A stretch of DNA of 64,000 nt, taken from NCBI RefSeq assembly GCF_009707385.1, contig NZ_CP046115.1:2232001-2296000 (forward strand), written 5' to 3'. The notes under the pieces were generated by a model that saw only the letters and a program-made list of their open reading frames with translations, was not told the origin of the DNA and did no database searches. The translations under genes were made by a program, and so were the position numbers. Positions 1-10,281 of the stretch are shown in pieces (the first letter of the stretch is position 1; every line of letters starts with the position of its first letter). The stretch is from Klebsiella oxytoca. GTDB lineage: Bacteria > Pseudomonadota > Gammaproteobacteria > Enterobacterales > Enterobacteriaceae.

Positions 1-177
1 CACGTTTATCCGGCGGCAGGGTTTGTCCATGAAGCGCGGCTGCAGGGCGCCCATACGGTTGAACTAAACCTCGAGCCAAGCCAGGTCGGCAGTGAATTTG
101 CCGAAAAGCACTATGGCCTGGCCAGCGAAGAAGTACCTCGCTATGTGGAAACGCTGCTTAAAAGGATCGCAGGCTAG
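1..177 (+). CDS. cobB: NAD-dependent protein deacylase CobB, C-terminal fragment
   Basis: The frame is open from base 1 to a TAG at 175-177 and encodes the last 58 residues of a sirtuin. It ends with the typical enterobacterial CobB tail ([11 protein letters not shown] near the start, then [13 protein letters not shown]). CobB removes acetyl and succinyl groups from lysines using NAD+, in the cytoplasm. The catalytic His and the zinc cysteines lie outside the window, so they cannot be checked. As in E. coli, the gene precedes ycfZ-ymfA and the pot operon, which supports the call. Confidence 0.93.
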   Translation, partial: HVYPAAGFVHEARLQGAHTVELNLEPSQVGSEFAEKHYGLASEEVPRYVETLLKRIAG

Positions 178-221
178 TCATATCATCTTTGATAAAGAGC
201 AATGGAATGCCAGGAGCGGCT

Positions 222-563
222 ATGGATAGCCCGTTAATCATATCTTTGATTATGTTAATTGCCACAGTAGGGGTTGTACTGTGGAGTCAATTGTGTCTGC
301 CGCAGCTTTCCGGCACCAGAAACGTTCTGTTTATTCTGTGTCTTTTTCTCGGCATCGGATCCGCTGCTTCCTGTCTGTTTCATCTGCTCTATCTGCTGTT
401 CGTCGGCCAGAACGCGCAGGGCGATATATCACTTATTGGTACGCTTATTACCGTAGCTGCGCTGTGGAAGCCGCTCAATTATGTCATTGGCCTGCTGGAT
501 GATATCTCAGCCAGGTATCGGGGAGAACGGAAAGGGCAGGCTGGGCCGCGCAGCAAAAAATAG
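222..563 (+). CDS. small inner-membrane protein, unknown function
   Basis: About 113 residues. I choose the ATG at 222 because AGGAG at 211-215 sits six bases upstream; a TTG at 189 and an ATG at 207 are in frame but lack this spacing. Three hydrophobic segments are visible (roughly residues 4-25, 34-62 and 68-92), followed by a basic tail ending PRSKK, so it is probably a three-helix inner-membrane protein with a cytoplasmic C terminus. I do not recognise the family, and E. coli K-12 has no counterpart I recall between cobB and ycfZ. A strong hairpin follows at 598-628. Confidence 0.7.
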   Translation: MDSPLIISLIMLIATVGVVLWSQLCLPQLSGTRNVLFILCLFLGIGSAASCLFHLLYLLFVGQNAQGDISLIGTLITVAALWKPLNYVIGLLDDISARYRGERKGQAGPRSKK

Positions 564-597
564 CCGGTGCAGAATGACCGATTCTGATCTTGAGGAA

Positions 598-628
598 GCA
601 GAGGGTAAAGATAAAATTTACCCTCTGC
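598..628. terminator. 12-bp perfect hairpin between convergent genes
   Basis: GCAGAGGGTAAA (598-609) pairs perfectly with 617-628 around a 7-base loop. It lies between the stop of the small membrane protein (+) and the stop of ycfZ (-). No long T run follows on either strand, so termination is likely but not certain. Confidence 0.55.
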
Positions 629-666
629 GAGCGTTGTCATTCTCGCTAATTCCTGCTGGGTTAAAT

Positions 667-1440
667 TCAGCGTCGTTTATGCGTCCACAGCCAGGTGGCG
701 ACAAAGGTACTGAAGCCTATCATTACCGCCCACAGGGGAACGATTTTATGCAGGGAAAAGCCCCCGCTGCTGAAGAACAGACATATGGCCTGATAAAAAA
801 GGTTAGCTACCGTCATTGCCAGCGTGAACTTCAGCACATAGCGCCAGCGGGTGGTGAAGCGGAACCACCAGCTGAAGGCCATAAATGCCAGTATCCAGAA
901 GAGAAAACCGAGCGGATGGCCGGGTAAATCTTTTTTCCTGGCCGTATCTGATGCGCTATACCAGGTTAGCGGCGGTGTTGGCTGCTGCAGGAGCGCGGCC
1001 TGTAAGACGTCCAGCGCAGTGTTAATTCCCTGAAACCACAGACCATGCTGCCAGTAGGCCAGGGTGTGATTTTCCACAATTAACGCCGCATGGCGAGCTT
1101 CCAGACGCGGCTGCGCCTTTCGATCGGCAACCAGTTCATCCCGGCGGTCGTCGGTGTTGATAATCAGCAGCAGGATGCCCTGACTGTCGCCCGCCGCCAT
1201 TTTTGCCGACTGTAGCAGGCGCGCTTTATTCGCCTGCGAAATATTGCTTTGCGTGGTCAGCAGAATAAATGGCGCAATTCCGGTTTGCTTTTTAAACAGT
1301 TCGGCACGGCGGGAAATATTGCGGGCGTCGGAAAGGGTATGAGTGGTATCGGTAAGATATCCCTCAATTGCCGGTGTCGATGCGGCGAAACCGGGATGAA
1401 AAAGCGAAAGAAAGAGCAACAGGGTGATTAATTTCCTCAC
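667..1440 (-). CDS. ycfZ: YcfZ-like inner-membrane protein with TPM-type domain
   Basis: 257 residues, close to the E. coli YcfZ length. A signal peptide (MRKLITLLLFLSLFHPGFA) is followed by a domain that looks like the TPM/'repair of photosystem' fold, with a segment like SQGILLLIINTDDRR. Two membrane segments lie near residues 175-190 and 200-222, with a third near the C terminus before a short basic tail (THKRR). The start is GTG at 1440 and overlaps the ymfA stop by four bases (GTGA), so the two are translationally coupled. No function is established; the topology suggests an envelope protein with its TPM domain in the periplasm. Confidence 0.82.
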   Translation of the reverse strand: MRKLITLLLFLSLFHPGFAASTPAIEGYLTDTTHTLSDARNISRRAELFKKQTGIAPFILLTTQSNISQANKARLLQSAKMAAGDSQGILLLIINTDDRRDELVADRKAQPRLEARHAALIVENHTLAYWQHGLWFQGINTALDVLQAALLQQPTPPLTWYSASDTARKKDLPGHPLGFLFWILAFMAFSWWFRFTTRWRYVLKFTLAMTVANLFYQAICLFFSSGGFSLHKIVPLWAVMIGFSTFVATWLWTHKRR

Positions 1441-1895
1441 TGGACTATCCTCGGCTTCTTTTTACTGCGAGGGCGAATAAGCTGGCTTGTTGCGGTGAAA
1501 ACAATACCGATGAGCCCGACAAACCCCCATTTAAAAAAATTCATCCACCGACTGTGGATTTTGGCTTTATGCGGCTGGCCGGGAGGGTAGATCACATTGA
1601 CGGTTTCGCCTTCGCTGTGTTCATAAAGGGCGTTACCGGCTCTGGATTTAAAAATCAGCGTATAGTCGGGCGTTGGGCGGAAGGCGACAACAGGATGCCA
1701 GGTGGGCTTATTGCGTTTTGACCCTATTGCATTTGGGTTGCCTCTGCGCCATTCGGTATCAACGATAATCCCTGTGGTATGAATAACGTTGCTGGTAGAG
1801 CGATACTGGTAATAAAAAATAGCGGCGGAGATCAGCATCATAACGATGCCCAAAGAGAGGAATATATAATAAAGAACTTTACCGTCCCGTTTCAT
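1437..1895 (-). CDS. ymfA: YmfA, DUF3592-type inner-membrane protein
   Basis: 152 residues, matching E. coli YmfA in size and position. One membrane segment lies near residues 9-30 and another near 118-140. Between them is a beta-rich periplasmic stretch with the DUF3592 pattern (a TGIIVDTEWRR segment, then VVAFRPTPDYTLIFKS and a YPPGQPHKAKI turn). Upstream of ycfZ with a four-base overlap, it is probably one two-gene operon. Members of this family are membrane proteins of unknown role. Context is conserved with E. coli cobB-ycfZ-ymfA-potD. Confidence 0.82.
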   Translation of the reverse strand: MKRDGKVLYYIFLSLGIVMMLISAAIFYYQYRSTSNVIHTTGIIVDTEWRRGNPNAIGSKRNKPTWHPVVAFRPTPDYTLIFKSRAGNALYEHSEGETVNVIYPPGQPHKAKIHSRWMNFFKWGFVGLIGIVFTATSQLIRPRSKKKPRIVQ

Positions 1896-1989
1896 GCGTA
1901 CTTATCCTTGTAACACATCTTAGAACCTATGCCAGTAGGGCTATTTTACTTGCCATTAGTGCTCGATAAAATACGGAAGTATTCTGAAC

Positions 1990-2122
1990 GCCCTTCAGGG
2001 CGGCCAGGAAGGCGAGCGTAGCGAGTCAATCCTCAACGTACTACCTGTGCTCCGGTTTCTGTGCGCTGTCCGTACCAAACTGACTGGGCCAGGCTCTTAC
2101 TGCCGGGCCGAAGCCCGGCAGT
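1990..2122 (-). terminator. potD downstream hairpins
   Basis: The hairpin ACTGCCGGGC-CGAA-GCCCGGCAGT (2099-2122) lies ten bases beyond the potD stop and is the likely end of the potABCD transcript, though no T run follows. A second small palindrome, GCCCTTCAGGGC (1990-2001), lies further on in DNA that resembles REP/ERIC-type intergenic repeats. Confidence 0.6.
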
Positions 2123-2131
2123 GTAGAGAGA

Positions 2132-3178
2132 TTAGCGACCCGCTTTCAGCTTCTGATAATACTCTTCATACAGGGTGCTGGCGCTGCCGACGTCGTTCTG
2201 CCATTCGCCTTTTTGAACCGTGTCGGCGTCCGGATAGAGCGATTTATCATTGGCAACCTCCGGGCTCAGCATCTTACGCGCGGCAAGGTTAGGCGTCGGG
2301 TAACCGATGGTTTCCGCTACCTGTTTCGCCACTTCCGGGCGCAGCAGGAAATTGATCAGCTTCAGCGCGCCATCGACGTTTTTGGCGTTCGCCGGAATCG
2401 ACAGGCTATCCATCCAGAAGATGCCGCCTTCTTTCGGCCACACCACTTCCAGCGGAGTACCGGCCTGACGGGCAACCCACGCGGAGCCGTTCCACACCAT
2501 GCCGAGGTTTACCTCGCCTTCCATATACGGGTTCGCCGGGTTATCTGAGTTGAACGCCGCGACGTTCGGCATTAGCTTTTTCAGCTCGTTATAGGCCGCT
2601 TCAATCTCTTTCGGATCGGTAGTATTGCCCGAATAACCGAGTTTACGCAGCGCAACCTGGAACACTTCACGCGCGTCGTCGGTCAGCAGCAGGCTGCTCT
2701 TATACTCCGGCTTCCACAGATCCGCCCAGCTGGTGACGGTTTTCGGATCGATCTCATCGCTGTTAATACCAATGGCGGTCGCGCCCCAGATATAGGGAAT
2801 CGAGTAGTCGTTATTCGGGTCAAACGGCTTGTTCAGCATTTCAGGATCGAGATTAGCGAAGTTAGTCAGCTTGCTCTTATCGATCTTTTGCAGCATGCCT
2901 TCTTTGCGCATTTTATCGACGAAGTAGGTGGACGGCACCACCAGATCGTAGGCGCCGTTTTTATAGGTTTTGAGCTTGGCGTACATGGTCTCGTTCGACT
3001 CATAGGTCGAATAGATAACCTTGATTCCGGTCTCTTTAGTGAACTGCTCCAGCAGACCCGGCGGTACGTACTCGGTCCAGTTATAGAAATAGAGCGTTTT
3101 GCTATCGTCCGCGTGCGCGGCGCTCATTCCGACTGCCAGAGCGCCCGCTGCGAGCAGGTGGCGTGACCATTTTTTCAT
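2132..3178 (-). CDS. potD: spermidine/putrescine ABC transporter substrate-binding protein PotD
   Basis: 348 residues, the usual length. A cleavable signal peptide (MKKWSRHLLAAGALAVGMSAAHA) is followed by a mature domain opening with LYFYNWTEYVPPGLL, typical of PotD/PotF polyamine binders. It captures spermidine, and putrescine more weakly, in the periplasm and delivers it to PotB-PotC. The start overlaps the potC stop by four bases. It is the last gene of potA-potB-potC-potD, all on the minus strand. Identity is secure from sequence and gene order. Confidence 0.97.
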   Translation of the reverse strand: MKKWSRHLLAAGALAVGMSAAHADDSKTLYFYNWTEYVPPGLLEQFTKETGIKVIYSTYESNETMYAKLKTYKNGAYDLVVPSTYFVDKMRKEGMLQKIDKSKLTNFANLDPEMLNKPFDPNNDYSIPYIWGATAIGINSDEIDPKTVTSWADLWKPEYKSSLLLTDDAREVFQVALRKLGYSGNTTDPKEIEAAYNELKKLMPNVAAFNSDNPANPYMEGEVNLGMVWNGSAWVARQAGTPLEVVWPKEGGIFWMDSLSIPANAKNVDGALKLINFLLRPEVAKQVAETIGYPTPNLAARKMLSPEVANDKSLYPDADTVQKGEWQNDVGSASTLYEEYYQKLKAGR

Positions 3179-3960
3179 TTTAACGTCCCCTGAGTTTTAT
3201 CACGTGCAATTATCTGGCTGGCAATGACCATCACCAGCGACAGAACCAACAGAATGGTCGCCAGTGCATTAACTTCTGGCGATACCCCAACTTTGACCAT
3301 CGAATAGATCTTCAGCGGCAGGATCTCATAGCCCGGTCCGGTCACGAATGAAGAAACCACGACATCATCCATCGACAGGGTAAAGCTCAGCAGCCATCCC
3401 GCAGCTACCGCGGGCAGCGCCAGCGGCAAAATGATTTTCCGCAAAATAGTCATTTCGCTGGCGCCAAGATCTTTTGCTGCTTCCAGCATCCGTACGTCGA
3501 AGCCTTTCAGGCGCGAAAACACCGTAACCACCACAAAGGGCAGACAGAAGGTGATATGCGAAAACAGCAGCGACCAGAATCCCAGCTGAATACCAATCAG
3601 CATAAACAGCACCAGCAGCGAAATCGCCATCACAATATCCGGCGACATCATCACCACGAACAGCATACCGCTGACGAACGGTTTACCGCGAAAGCGATAG
3701 CGGTAGAGGGCCACGGCAGTCAGCGAGCCGATAAGCGTAGCGAAGGTAGCCGACAGCACCGCCATGGTCAGCGAGTGCTGCGCCGCCTGCAGCAGGCTAT
3801 CGTTGTTCATCAGCAGGCTGTACCAGTTGGTGGTAAAACCCTGCCAGTTAATGCCGAATCGCGAACTGTTAAACGAGTTAACGATCAGGATAATAATGGG
3901 AATGTAGAGATAGGCATAAATGGCGGTCATAAAGCCGCCGCGCAGCAGTCGACCGATCAT
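3175..3960 (-). CDS. potC: spermidine/putrescine ABC transporter permease PotC
   Basis: 261 residues with six predicted membrane helices. The EAA loop that docks onto the ATPase is visible ([20 protein letters not shown]). With PotB it forms the inner-membrane channel for polyamine uptake. It starts at ATG 3960 inside the last codons of potB (four-base overlap) and overlaps potD by four bases, the tight coupling expected for stoichiometric transporter subunits. Confidence 0.97.
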   Translation of the reverse strand: MIGRLLRGGFMTAIYAYLYIPIIILIVNSFNSSRFGINWQGFTTNWYSLLMNNDSLLQAAQHSLTMAVLSATFATLIGSLTAVALYRYRFRGKPFVSGMLFVVMMSPDIVMAISLLVLFMLIGIQLGFWSLLFSHITFCLPFVVVTVFSRLKGFDVRMLEAAKDLGASEMTILRKIILPLALPAVAAGWLLSFTLSMDDVVVSSFVTGPGYEILPLKIYSMVKVGVSPEVNALATILLVLSLVMVIASQIIARDKTQGTLK

Positions 3961-4814
3961 TCCAGCTCCACCTTTTTATTCAGTAAACGCGCGGCGCGCC
4001 AGTAAATCAGCAGCATTAGCCCCATCACCAGCGTGAGCGTGATGCTGGTAGCTGCGCCGAACGGCCAGTCGCGAATGTTAAGAAACTGGCTCTTAATGAC
4101 GTTGCCAACCAGCAGGTTTTTCGCGCCGCCCATCAGATCGGAGACGTAGAACAACCCCATTGCCGGAAGCATTACCAGCAGACAGCCGGCAATGATGCCC
4201 GGCATGGTCAACGGAATGATGATGCGGATAAAGGTTTGCAGTTTGCTGGCGCCAAGATCTTTCGCCGCCTCCAGCAGCGGGCGCTCGAGCTTCTCAATAC
4301 TGGAGTAGAGCGGCATTACCATAAACGGCAGCAGAATATAGACCAGGCCGATAATAACCGCAGAGGGCGTATACATGATGCGCAGCGGCGTATCGATGAC
4401 CCCCAGCCATAGCAAAAATTCGTTAAGGTAACCCTTAGTGCTGAGGAAGATCTTCAGCCCGTAGATACGAATCAGCGAATTGGTCCAGAACGGCACGATC
4501 AGCAGAAACAGCATCAGCGGACGAACCTTCTCCGGCAGCCTTGCCAGAAACCAGGCGAAAGGATAGCCCAGCGCCAGGCAGGCCAGCGTCGCCAGTAGCG
4601 CCATATTCAACGAGTGCAGCAGTACGTCGTAGTAAAGCGGGTCGAGCAGGCGCGCGTAGTTATCCAGCGTAAAGACCAGCTTAACGAAGTTGGTATCGTC
4701 GCGGGTCAGGAAGCTGGTGGCGATAATCATCAGGTTGGGCAAAAAGACGAACAGCACAAGCCAACCCACGATGGTGGCGATCACCACATTCTGGAATTTA
4801 CTTGTGTTCTTCAT
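3957..4814 (-). CDS. potB: spermidine/putrescine ABC transporter permease PotB
   Basis: 285 residues from the ATG at 4814 ([11 protein letters not shown]), the start I prefer over an in-frame ATG 12 bases upstream because it matches known PotB N termini. Six hydrophobic segments and an EAA loop ([20 protein letters not shown]) are present. It is the partner of PotC in the membrane channel. Its start lies 17 bases inside the end of potA, another translational coupling in this operon. Confidence 0.96.
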   Translation of the reverse strand: MKNTSKFQNVVIATIVGWLVLFVFLPNLMIIATSFLTRDDTNFVKLVFTLDNYARLLDPLYYDVLLHSLNMALLATLACLALGYPFAWFLARLPEKVRPLMLFLLIVPFWTNSLIRIYGLKIFLSTKGYLNEFLLWLGVIDTPLRIMYTPSAVIIGLVYILLPFMVMPLYSSIEKLERPLLEAAKDLGASKLQTFIRIIIPLTMPGIIAGCLLVMLPAMGLFYVSDLMGGAKNLLVGNVIKSQFLNIRDWPFGAATSITLTLVMGLMLLIYWRAARLLNKKVELE

Positions 4815-5934
4815 CGGCCAGCACAACCTCCCAGCTTTCTACCCAGTTAATGGCCATTTTCTGGTCGAGAGAGTGGTCAAAATCAGGATCGTCTTCATTA
4901 AAGAATTCGCTGACCATCACCATCTTGCCGTTTTCCAGTTCGACCACCGATTCCAGCGTCATGCCTTTATAGTTGCGTTCACGGATATAGCCTATCAGGC
5001 CGTCTGCTTCATTACTGTGGTGAATCTCATCAACCCGCAGGTCTTCCGGACGCAGCAGAACGTTAAGCTGCTGGCCTTTTTCAACGGCGAAGTTGACGTA
5101 GATATTGCATTCGCGACCCTCTACGCTGGCGCGCACCCGCTGTTCGTCAACCCGTTCGATGACCGTAGCGTTAAATATATTGATCTCGCCAATAAAGCTG
5201 GCGACAAACAGGTTTTTCGGCTCTTCGTAGATTTCGCGCGGCGTACCGTCCTGCTCAATTTTACCATCGCGCATCACCACGATGCGGTCGGACATGGTCA
5301 GCGCTTCTTCCTGATCGTGGGTGACGAAAACAAAGGTAATACCGAGCTTACGCTGCAGCGCTTTCAGCTCGTTTTGCATCTGCTTACGCAGTTTATAGTC
5401 GAGGGCGGAGAGTGATTCATCAAGCAGCAGCAGACGCGGCTTGTTGACCACCGCCCGGGCGATGGCGACGCGCTGCTGCTGCCCGCCGGAGAGCTGATGC
5501 GGCTTACGCTGGGCGAACTCTTCAAGCTGCACCATTCGCAGAGCATCGTGGACGCGGGGGGCGATTTCCGCCGCCGGGGTTTTTTGCATGCGCAGGCCAA
5601 AGGCGACGTTTTCAAACACCGTCATGTGCGGAAATAGCGCATAGCTTTGAAAGACGGTGTTGACGTGGCGGTTTTCCGCCGGGATATGGGTGATGTCTTG
5701 ATCTTCGAGATGGATGAGGCCGCTATCGACGCCTTCCAGCCCGGCGATAAGACGAAGAACGGTTGTTTTACCGCAGCCAGAGGGGCCAAGCAGGGTGAGA
5801 AACTCACCGTTGTTGATGGTCAGATTGAGGTCGGATATTACCGTTTTACCATCAAAGCTTTTGCGAATTCCCGCCAGCTGAACCAGCGGAGAACGCGAAC
5901 GCGGTTGTATATTCAATTTTTGACTCTGTCCCAT
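4798..5934 (-). CDS. potA: spermidine/putrescine ABC transporter ATPase PotA
   Basis: 378 residues, identical in length to E. coli PotA. Walker A is GPSGCGKTT, the ABC signature is [14 protein letters not shown], Walker B is [13 protein letters not shown], and the switch His is in [12 protein letters not shown]-terminal TOBE-type regulatory domain follows (around residues 250-378, with LLRPEDLRV). It energises polyamine import at the cytoplasmic face. It is first in the operon; the 258 bp to divergent pepT should hold both promoters. I saw no unambiguous operator there. Confidence 0.97.
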   Translation of the reverse strand: MGQSQKLNIQPRSRSPLVQLAGIRKSFDGKTVISDLNLTINNGEFLTLLGPSGCGKTTVLRLIAGLEGVDSGLIHLEDQDITHIPAENRHVNTVFQSYALFPHMTVFENVAFGLRMQKTPAAEIAPRVHDALRMVQLEEFAQRKPHQLSGGQQQRVAIARAVVNKPRLLLLDESLSALDYKLRKQMQNELKALQRKLGITFVFVTHDQEEALTMSDRIVVMRDGKIEQDGTPREIYEEPKNLFVASFIGEINIFNATVIERVDEQRVRASVEGRECNIYVNFAVEKGQQLNVLLRPEDLRVDEIHHSNEADGLIGYIRERNYKGMTLESVVELENGKMVMVSEFFNEDDPDFDHSLDQKMAINWVESWEVVLADEEHK

Positions 5935-6192
5935 GTAGACGCAACGGAAAGCTGACCGATGCGGGGTTTGTGGTTAACCTACCTTTGGGTATGCACATAA
6001 AATAATAAGGCCGAGCATTCTACGGCAAACGCTGGTAATCGCCAATGATTGAAACGCCATGATGGGCTACCTTTACAACATTCTCGTTCTAAATGTATTA
6101 AATTCTTATTTGCCGGGCTAAAAATGACCTGACGCAATATTTGTCTTTTCCGGCTTATCAATAATGTTGTCACAAAAGAAGAGGGTGGCTAC

Positions 6193-7422
6193 ATGGATAA
6201 ATTGCTTGAGCGTTTTTTACAGTACGTTTCTTTGGATACGCAGTCGAAGCCTGGCGTGCGTCAGGTACCGAGCACGGAAGGACAGTGGAAGCTGTTACGT
6301 CTGCTTCAGGCGCAGCTGCAAGAAATGGGACTGGTGAACGTAACGCTGAGTGAGAAAGGGACCATCATGGGTACCCTGCCGGCTAACGTTGCGGGCGATA
6401 TTCCGGTGATTGGTTTTATTTCCCATGTCGATACATCACCTGACTTCAGCGGTAAAAACGTTAATCCGCAGATTGTAGAAAACTATCGCGGCGGCGATAT
6501 CGCCCTCGGTATTGGCGATGAGGTGCTCTCGCCGGTGATGTTCCCCATACTGCATCAGCTGCTCGGGCAGACGTTGATCACCACCGATGGTAAAACGCTG
6601 CTTGGCGCGGACGATAAGGCGGGGATCGCTGAAATTATGACCGCGCTGGCAACGCTAAAGGCGAAGAATATCCCCCACGGCGATATTCGCGTGGCATTTA
6701 CTCCGGATGAAGAAGTAGGCAAAGGGGCAAAGCATTTCGATGTTGCCGCCTTTGATGCCCGCTGGGCCTATACCGTCGACGGTGGCGGCGTAGGCGAGCT
6801 GGAGTTCGAGAACTTCAACGCCGCCTCGGTGACGATTAAGATCGTTGGCAATAACGTGCATCCGGGCACCGCGAAAGGGGTGATGGTCAATGCGTTGTCG
6901 CTGGCGGCGCGCATTCATGCCGAGGTGCCTGCCGACGAAGCGCCGGAAACCACCGAAGGTTACGAGGGGTTTTACCATCTGGCCAGCATCAAAGGCACGG
7001 TCGATCGCGCGGATATGCACTACATTATCCGCGACTTTGACCGTAAACAGTTTGAAGCCCGCAAGCGCAAAATGATGGAGATTGCCAAAAGGGTTGGTAA
7101 AGGGCTGCATCCGGATTGCTATATAGAGCTGGTGATTGAGGACAGCTATTACAATATGCATGAGAAGGTAATGGCGCATCCGCACGTGGTGGAGATTGCC
7201 CGCCAGGCGATGATCGATTGCCAGATTGACCCGGAAATGAAGCCGATTCGCGGCGGTACCGACGGCGCGCAGCTCTCCTTTATGGGGCTGCCATGCCCGA
7301 ATCTGTTTACCGGCGGCTATAACTACCACGGTAAGCACGAGTTTGTGACCCTTGAAGGTATGGAAAAGGCGGTACAGGTAATTGTGCGTATTGCCGAGCT
7401 GACGGCAAAACGCAGTGCATAA
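6193..7422 (+). CDS. pepT: peptidase T (tripeptide aminopeptidase)
   Basis: 409 residues, an M20 zinc metallopeptidase that removes the N-terminal residue from tripeptides in the cytoplasm. Metal and catalytic motifs are visible: SHVDTSPD (first zinc His and catalytic Asp), LLGADDKAG (bridging Asp), TPDEEVGKG (catalytic Glu pair) and a C-terminal NYHGKHEF His. The start ATG at 6193 follows AGAGGG. It is divergent from potA as in E. coli, where pepT is FNR-activated. I see only a weak FNR-like match upstream (ATCAA half-site near 6157), not enough to claim a site. Confidence 0.97.
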   Translation: MDKLLERFLQYVSLDTQSKPGVRQVPSTEGQWKLLRLLQAQLQEMGLVNVTLSEKGTIMGTLPANVAGDIPVIGFISHVDTSPDFSGKNVNPQIVENYRGGDIALGIGDEVLSPVMFPILHQLLGQTLITTDGKTLLGADDKAGIAEIMTALATLKAKNIPHGDIRVAFTPDEEVGKGAKHFDVAAFDARWAYTVDGGGVGELEFENFNAASVTIKIVGNNVHPGTAKGVMVNALSLAARIHAEVPADEAPETTEGYEGFYHLASIKGTVDRADMHYIIRDFDRKQFEARKRKMMEIAKRVGKGLHPDCYIELVIEDSYYNMHEKVMAHPHVVEIARQAMIDCQIDPEMKPIRGGTDGAQLSFMGLPCPNLFTGGYNYHGKHEFVTLEGMEKAVQVIVRIAELTAKRSA

Positions 7423-7466
7423 TAGCTGTTTTCCCGGATTGGGTTTACAGCTGTCTGCGGACCAGT

Positions 7467-7600
7467 AGCCCGGCTAAGCGCCGCGCGAGCCGGGAAGCCG
7501 TAGCGCGGATGCCTCAACCTGGCACATTTCCGGGAGGCGGCGTTTGACGGTACTTGTCTGGGCTACCGTAGGCCCGGTAAGGCGTTAGCCATTACCGGGC
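7467..7600. repeat. REP-type palindromic units between pepT and roxA
   Basis: Two GC-rich palindromes sit in the convergent intergenic region: AGCCCGGCT...GAGCCGGGA (7467-7495) and GCCCGGTAA...TTACCGGGC (7572-7600). They have the form of enterobacterial REP/BIME units and probably also end both transcripts. Confidence 0.65.
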
Positions 7601-7608
7601 AAGCTACG

Positions 7609-8730
7609 TCAATCCTCAAAGAACCAGTAGCCGCTGTTGACCAGGGCGGCCAGTAGGGCGAGGAAAGAGGGATCTTCCAGGGCATCGCCGAGATGCTCTG
7701 CCTTTAACGTCAGGTGGGTTGCCAGGGCATCCAGCGCCGGGCGGTGTGGGGAGTTAATTTTCTCGCCGTTAACAAACACTTCACCATCAATTCGCAGCAC
7801 GCGCAGGCCGCCGAGACGCGTCAGTTTATCGCCCTGCTGCAGGGCATCGTAAATTTCATCGGGCTGGTACGGCGGCTCCGGGGGAGCCACGTCCAGCTCG
7901 TGACGGGATTGAGTGATAAACTCGCCAAACCACTGTTTAAAGTGCTCCGGCTGGTTAATCAGCCCCAGCATCATATCGCGCAGGCGGTCCAGCTCGACGG
8001 GCAGAATATCCGCAGGGTGCTCACGCGACGGCACGTCCGGGTCGGCGTAGCGCTGGCTGCCCAGTTCACGCTGCAGTATATAATCGGCAAAGCCGCTGAA
8101 CAGTTCGCGAGCGTTCGGCGCCCGATAGCCGACCGAGTAGTTGAGTGAATTTTCCAGCGAATAGCCTTCGTGTGGGAATCCCGGCGGAATATAAAGAATA
8201 TCGCCCGGCTCCATCTCTTCATCAATTATTGCTTCAAACGGGTCGACCTGCAGCAGGTCCGGATGCGGACAGTGCTGTTTCATCGGCACCTTTTCACCCA
8301 CGCGCCAGCGGCGGCGGCCGGTACCCTGAATGATAAACACGTCATACTGATCGAGGTGAGGACCAACGCCGCCGCCGGGGACAGAAAACGAAATCATCAG
8401 ATCGTCGATACGCCAGTCGGGGAGGGCGCGGAAGGGGTGCATCAGCGCCGCCGTTGGCTGGTGCCAGTTATTTACCGCCTGCACCAGCAGCGACCAGTTA
8501 TTTTCGCTCAGGTGATCGTAGCTCTCAAACGGACCGTGGCTGACCTGCCATTTACCGTCCTGATGACTGACCAGGCGACTATCGACTTCGCTCTCCATCG
8601 CCAGTCCGGCCAGTTCGTCCGGGCTTAACGGATCGACGAAATTTGCAAAGCCTCGTTTAAGCACCACCGGGCGTTTTTGCCAGTAGCGTTCGATAAAGTC
8701 GGGCCAGTTAAGCGTTAGTTGATAATCCAT
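7609..8730 (-). CDS. roxA: ribosomal protein uL16 arginine hydroxylase RoxA (YcfD)
   Basis: 373 residues, the same as E. coli. This JmjC/cupin-fold 2-oxoglutarate/Fe(II) oxygenase hydroxylates an arginine of ribosomal protein uL16. The iron ligands are visible as HLDQYD (His125, Asp127) and the distal His in GFPHEGYS. The C-terminal winged-helix-like dimer region ends LAALVNSGYWFFED. It is convergent with pepT and adjacent to phoQ on the same strand, 84 bp downstream, so some phoPQ read-through is possible. Confidence 0.96.
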   Translation of the reverse strand: MDYQLTLNWPDFIERYWQKRPVVLKRGFANFVDPLSPDELAGLAMESEVDSRLVSHQDGKWQVSHGPFESYDHLSENNWSLLVQAVNNWHQPTAALMHPFRALPDWRIDDLMISFSVPGGGVGPHLDQYDVFIIQGTGRRRWRVGEKVPMKQHCPHPDLLQVDPFEAIIDEEMEPGDILYIPPGFPHEGYSLENSLNYSVGYRAPNARELFSGFADYILQRELGSQRYADPDVPSREHPADILPVELDRLRDMMLGLINQPEHFKQWFGEFITQSRHELDVAPPEPPYQPDEIYDALQQGDKLTRLGGLRVLRIDGEVFVNGEKINSPHRPALDALATHLTLKAEHLGDALEDPSFLALLAALVNSGYWFFED

Positions 8731-8814
8731 ATTTATATTCCACAGCAGGTGTCTGTTAGGGATTATAACGGATGCGGCACCAGCATGATGCAGGCGCCGT
8801 TAAAAAACACTGTT

Positions 8815-10281
8815 TTAGCTCTCTTTATCTTCCAGCCCCTGGCGGCCAAAGATCACTTCCATGCAGGCGCCGCCGAGCAGGCTGTCTTCGGTGAGGATGC
8901 GGCCATCGTATTGTTCAACAATATCGCGGGCGACCGAGAGACCTACGCCCTGTCCGGGGCGCAGGGTATCGGCTCGCTGGCCGCGATCGAACACCGCGTC
9001 GCGCATCGTTTTCGGGATCCCCGGACCGTCATCTTCAACCAGAATATGCAGGTGGTTATCGTTACTCTGACGTACGGAAACTTCGACAAACTCAAGACAG
9101 TATTTGCAGGCGTTATCGAGCACGTTGCCCATGACTTCCATAAAATCGTTTTTTTCGCCGACAAAACTGATTTCAGGTGAGATATCAAGAGTTATGTTCA
9201 CGCCCTTGCGCTGATAGACCTTATTCAGCGCCGAGATCAGGCTGTCGAGCAGCGGGGCGATAGGATGCAATTCACGGCTCAGCAGCGAGCCGCCGCTGCG
9301 CATGCTGGCGCGGTGCAGATAGTAGCCAATCTGCTGCGAGATGCGGCTAATCTGCTCCAGCATTACCGGCTCCGCTTCGTTAACGCTGAGATTCTCGCCG
9401 CGCATGGAACGTAGGGTGCTTTGCATGACCGCGAGAGGCGTTTTCAGACTATGGGTCAGATCGGTCAACGTTGTGCGGTACCTATCGTAGCGCTCGCGTT
9501 CGCTTTTCAGCAGACGGTTAAGGTTGCTGACCAGCCGCGTAAGCTCGCGGGTGGTGTTCGGATTGAGCATTTCACGGTGATGTTCTTCCAGTTCGCGCAC
9601 TTCTTTGGCCAGCGATTCGATTGGGCGTAAACTCCACCAGGCCGCGATCCATAGCAACGGGATCACCAGCAGCAGGTTAGCCGCGAGGACGTATATAAAC
9701 CAGCTCCACACCATATAGGAGCGTTTAAGCTCGACGGGAATCGTGTCTACCACCACGATACTAAGCTGCGGCATGGTGCTGGTGGCCGGATAGATATTGA
9801 CCGCCACCGAGTGGGTCATTTCGGAAGAGTCGTCTTCTTCCCTGATGGCATCAAGCTGCTGCTGAATTTCATCGTTGTTATGTTGCAGCATACTGCTGCT
9901 GTTAACATCGGCCTCAATCTCGTGAAAACCGTTATCTTTAAGCCATTCCGGATGTATACGTTTCGCCAGCCACGGGACATCGCGCTGTGTCCACAAAAGA
10001 TGGCCATTAGCGTCGTAAATCAGCGTCACCGTAGGGCTTTGCATGTTGAGATTTTCGGGGATATCAACATCAATGGTATTGTTTTCCCACTTCGCCAGCA
10101 TATAGAACAGGTTGCTCTCGCCGCGCAGCAGGCGGAAGGTGGTTTTATCAAAGCTTACGCTATAGCCGACCAGCGCGACCATGCCATAAGAGAGCGACAG
10201 TACCAGCACCACGGCGGCAGTCGCCAGCAGAAAGCGGATGCGTAACGATAGCGGCAGAATATGCCGCAGCAGCCCTTTCAT
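8815..10281 (-). CDS. phoQ: sensor histidine kinase PhoQ
   Basis: 488 residues. Two membrane helices (about 16-38 and 194-214) flank a periplasmic PAS-like sensor with the acidic cluster REEDDSSEM that binds Mg2+ and antimicrobial peptides. HAMP and DHp follow with the phosphoacceptor motif [13 protein letters not shown], then the ATP-lid domain with N box NVLDNACKY and G boxes DDGPGIP and GQGVGLSV. It phosphorylates PhoP when Mg2+ is low, at acid pH or with cationic peptides. Its start overlaps the phoP stop by four bases. All key residues are present. Confidence 0.97.
   Translation of the reverse strand: MKGLLRHILPLSLRIRFLLATAAVVLVLSLSYGMVALVGYSVSFDKTTFRLLRGESNLFYMLAKWENNTIDVDIPENLNMQSPTVTLIYDANGHLLWTQRDVPWLAKRIHPEWLKDNGFHEIEADVNSSSMLQHNNDEIQQQLDAIREEDDSSEMTHSVAVNIYPATSTMPQLSIVVVDTIPVELKRSYMVWSWFIYVLAANLLLVIPLLWIAAWWSLRPIESLAKEVRELEEHHREMLNPNTTRELTRLVSNLNRLLKSERERYDRYRTTLTDLTHSLKTPLAVMQSTLRSMRGENLSVNEAEPVMLEQISRISQQIGYYLHRASMRSGGSLLSRELHPIAPLLDSLISALNKVYQRKGVNITLDISPEISFVGEKNDFMEVMGNVLDNACKYCLEFVEVSVRQSNDNHLHILVEDDGPGIPKTMRDAVFDRGQRADTLRPGQGVGLSVARDIVEQYDGRILTEDSLLGGACMEVIFGRQGLEDKES

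Noticed and set aside
481..927. 148-codon plus-strand frame across the ycfZ 3' end
   Set aside because: Composition is not protein-like and it overlaps ycfZ in antisense and the hairpin at 598-628.
4690..5415. 241-codon frame antisense to potA
   Set aside because: It is the complement of strongly conserved potA codons; no ribosome site and no protein-like family motifs.
6100..6192. FNR site upstream of pepT
   Set aside because: Only one half-site (ATCAA) is good; the other half does not fit TTGAT.
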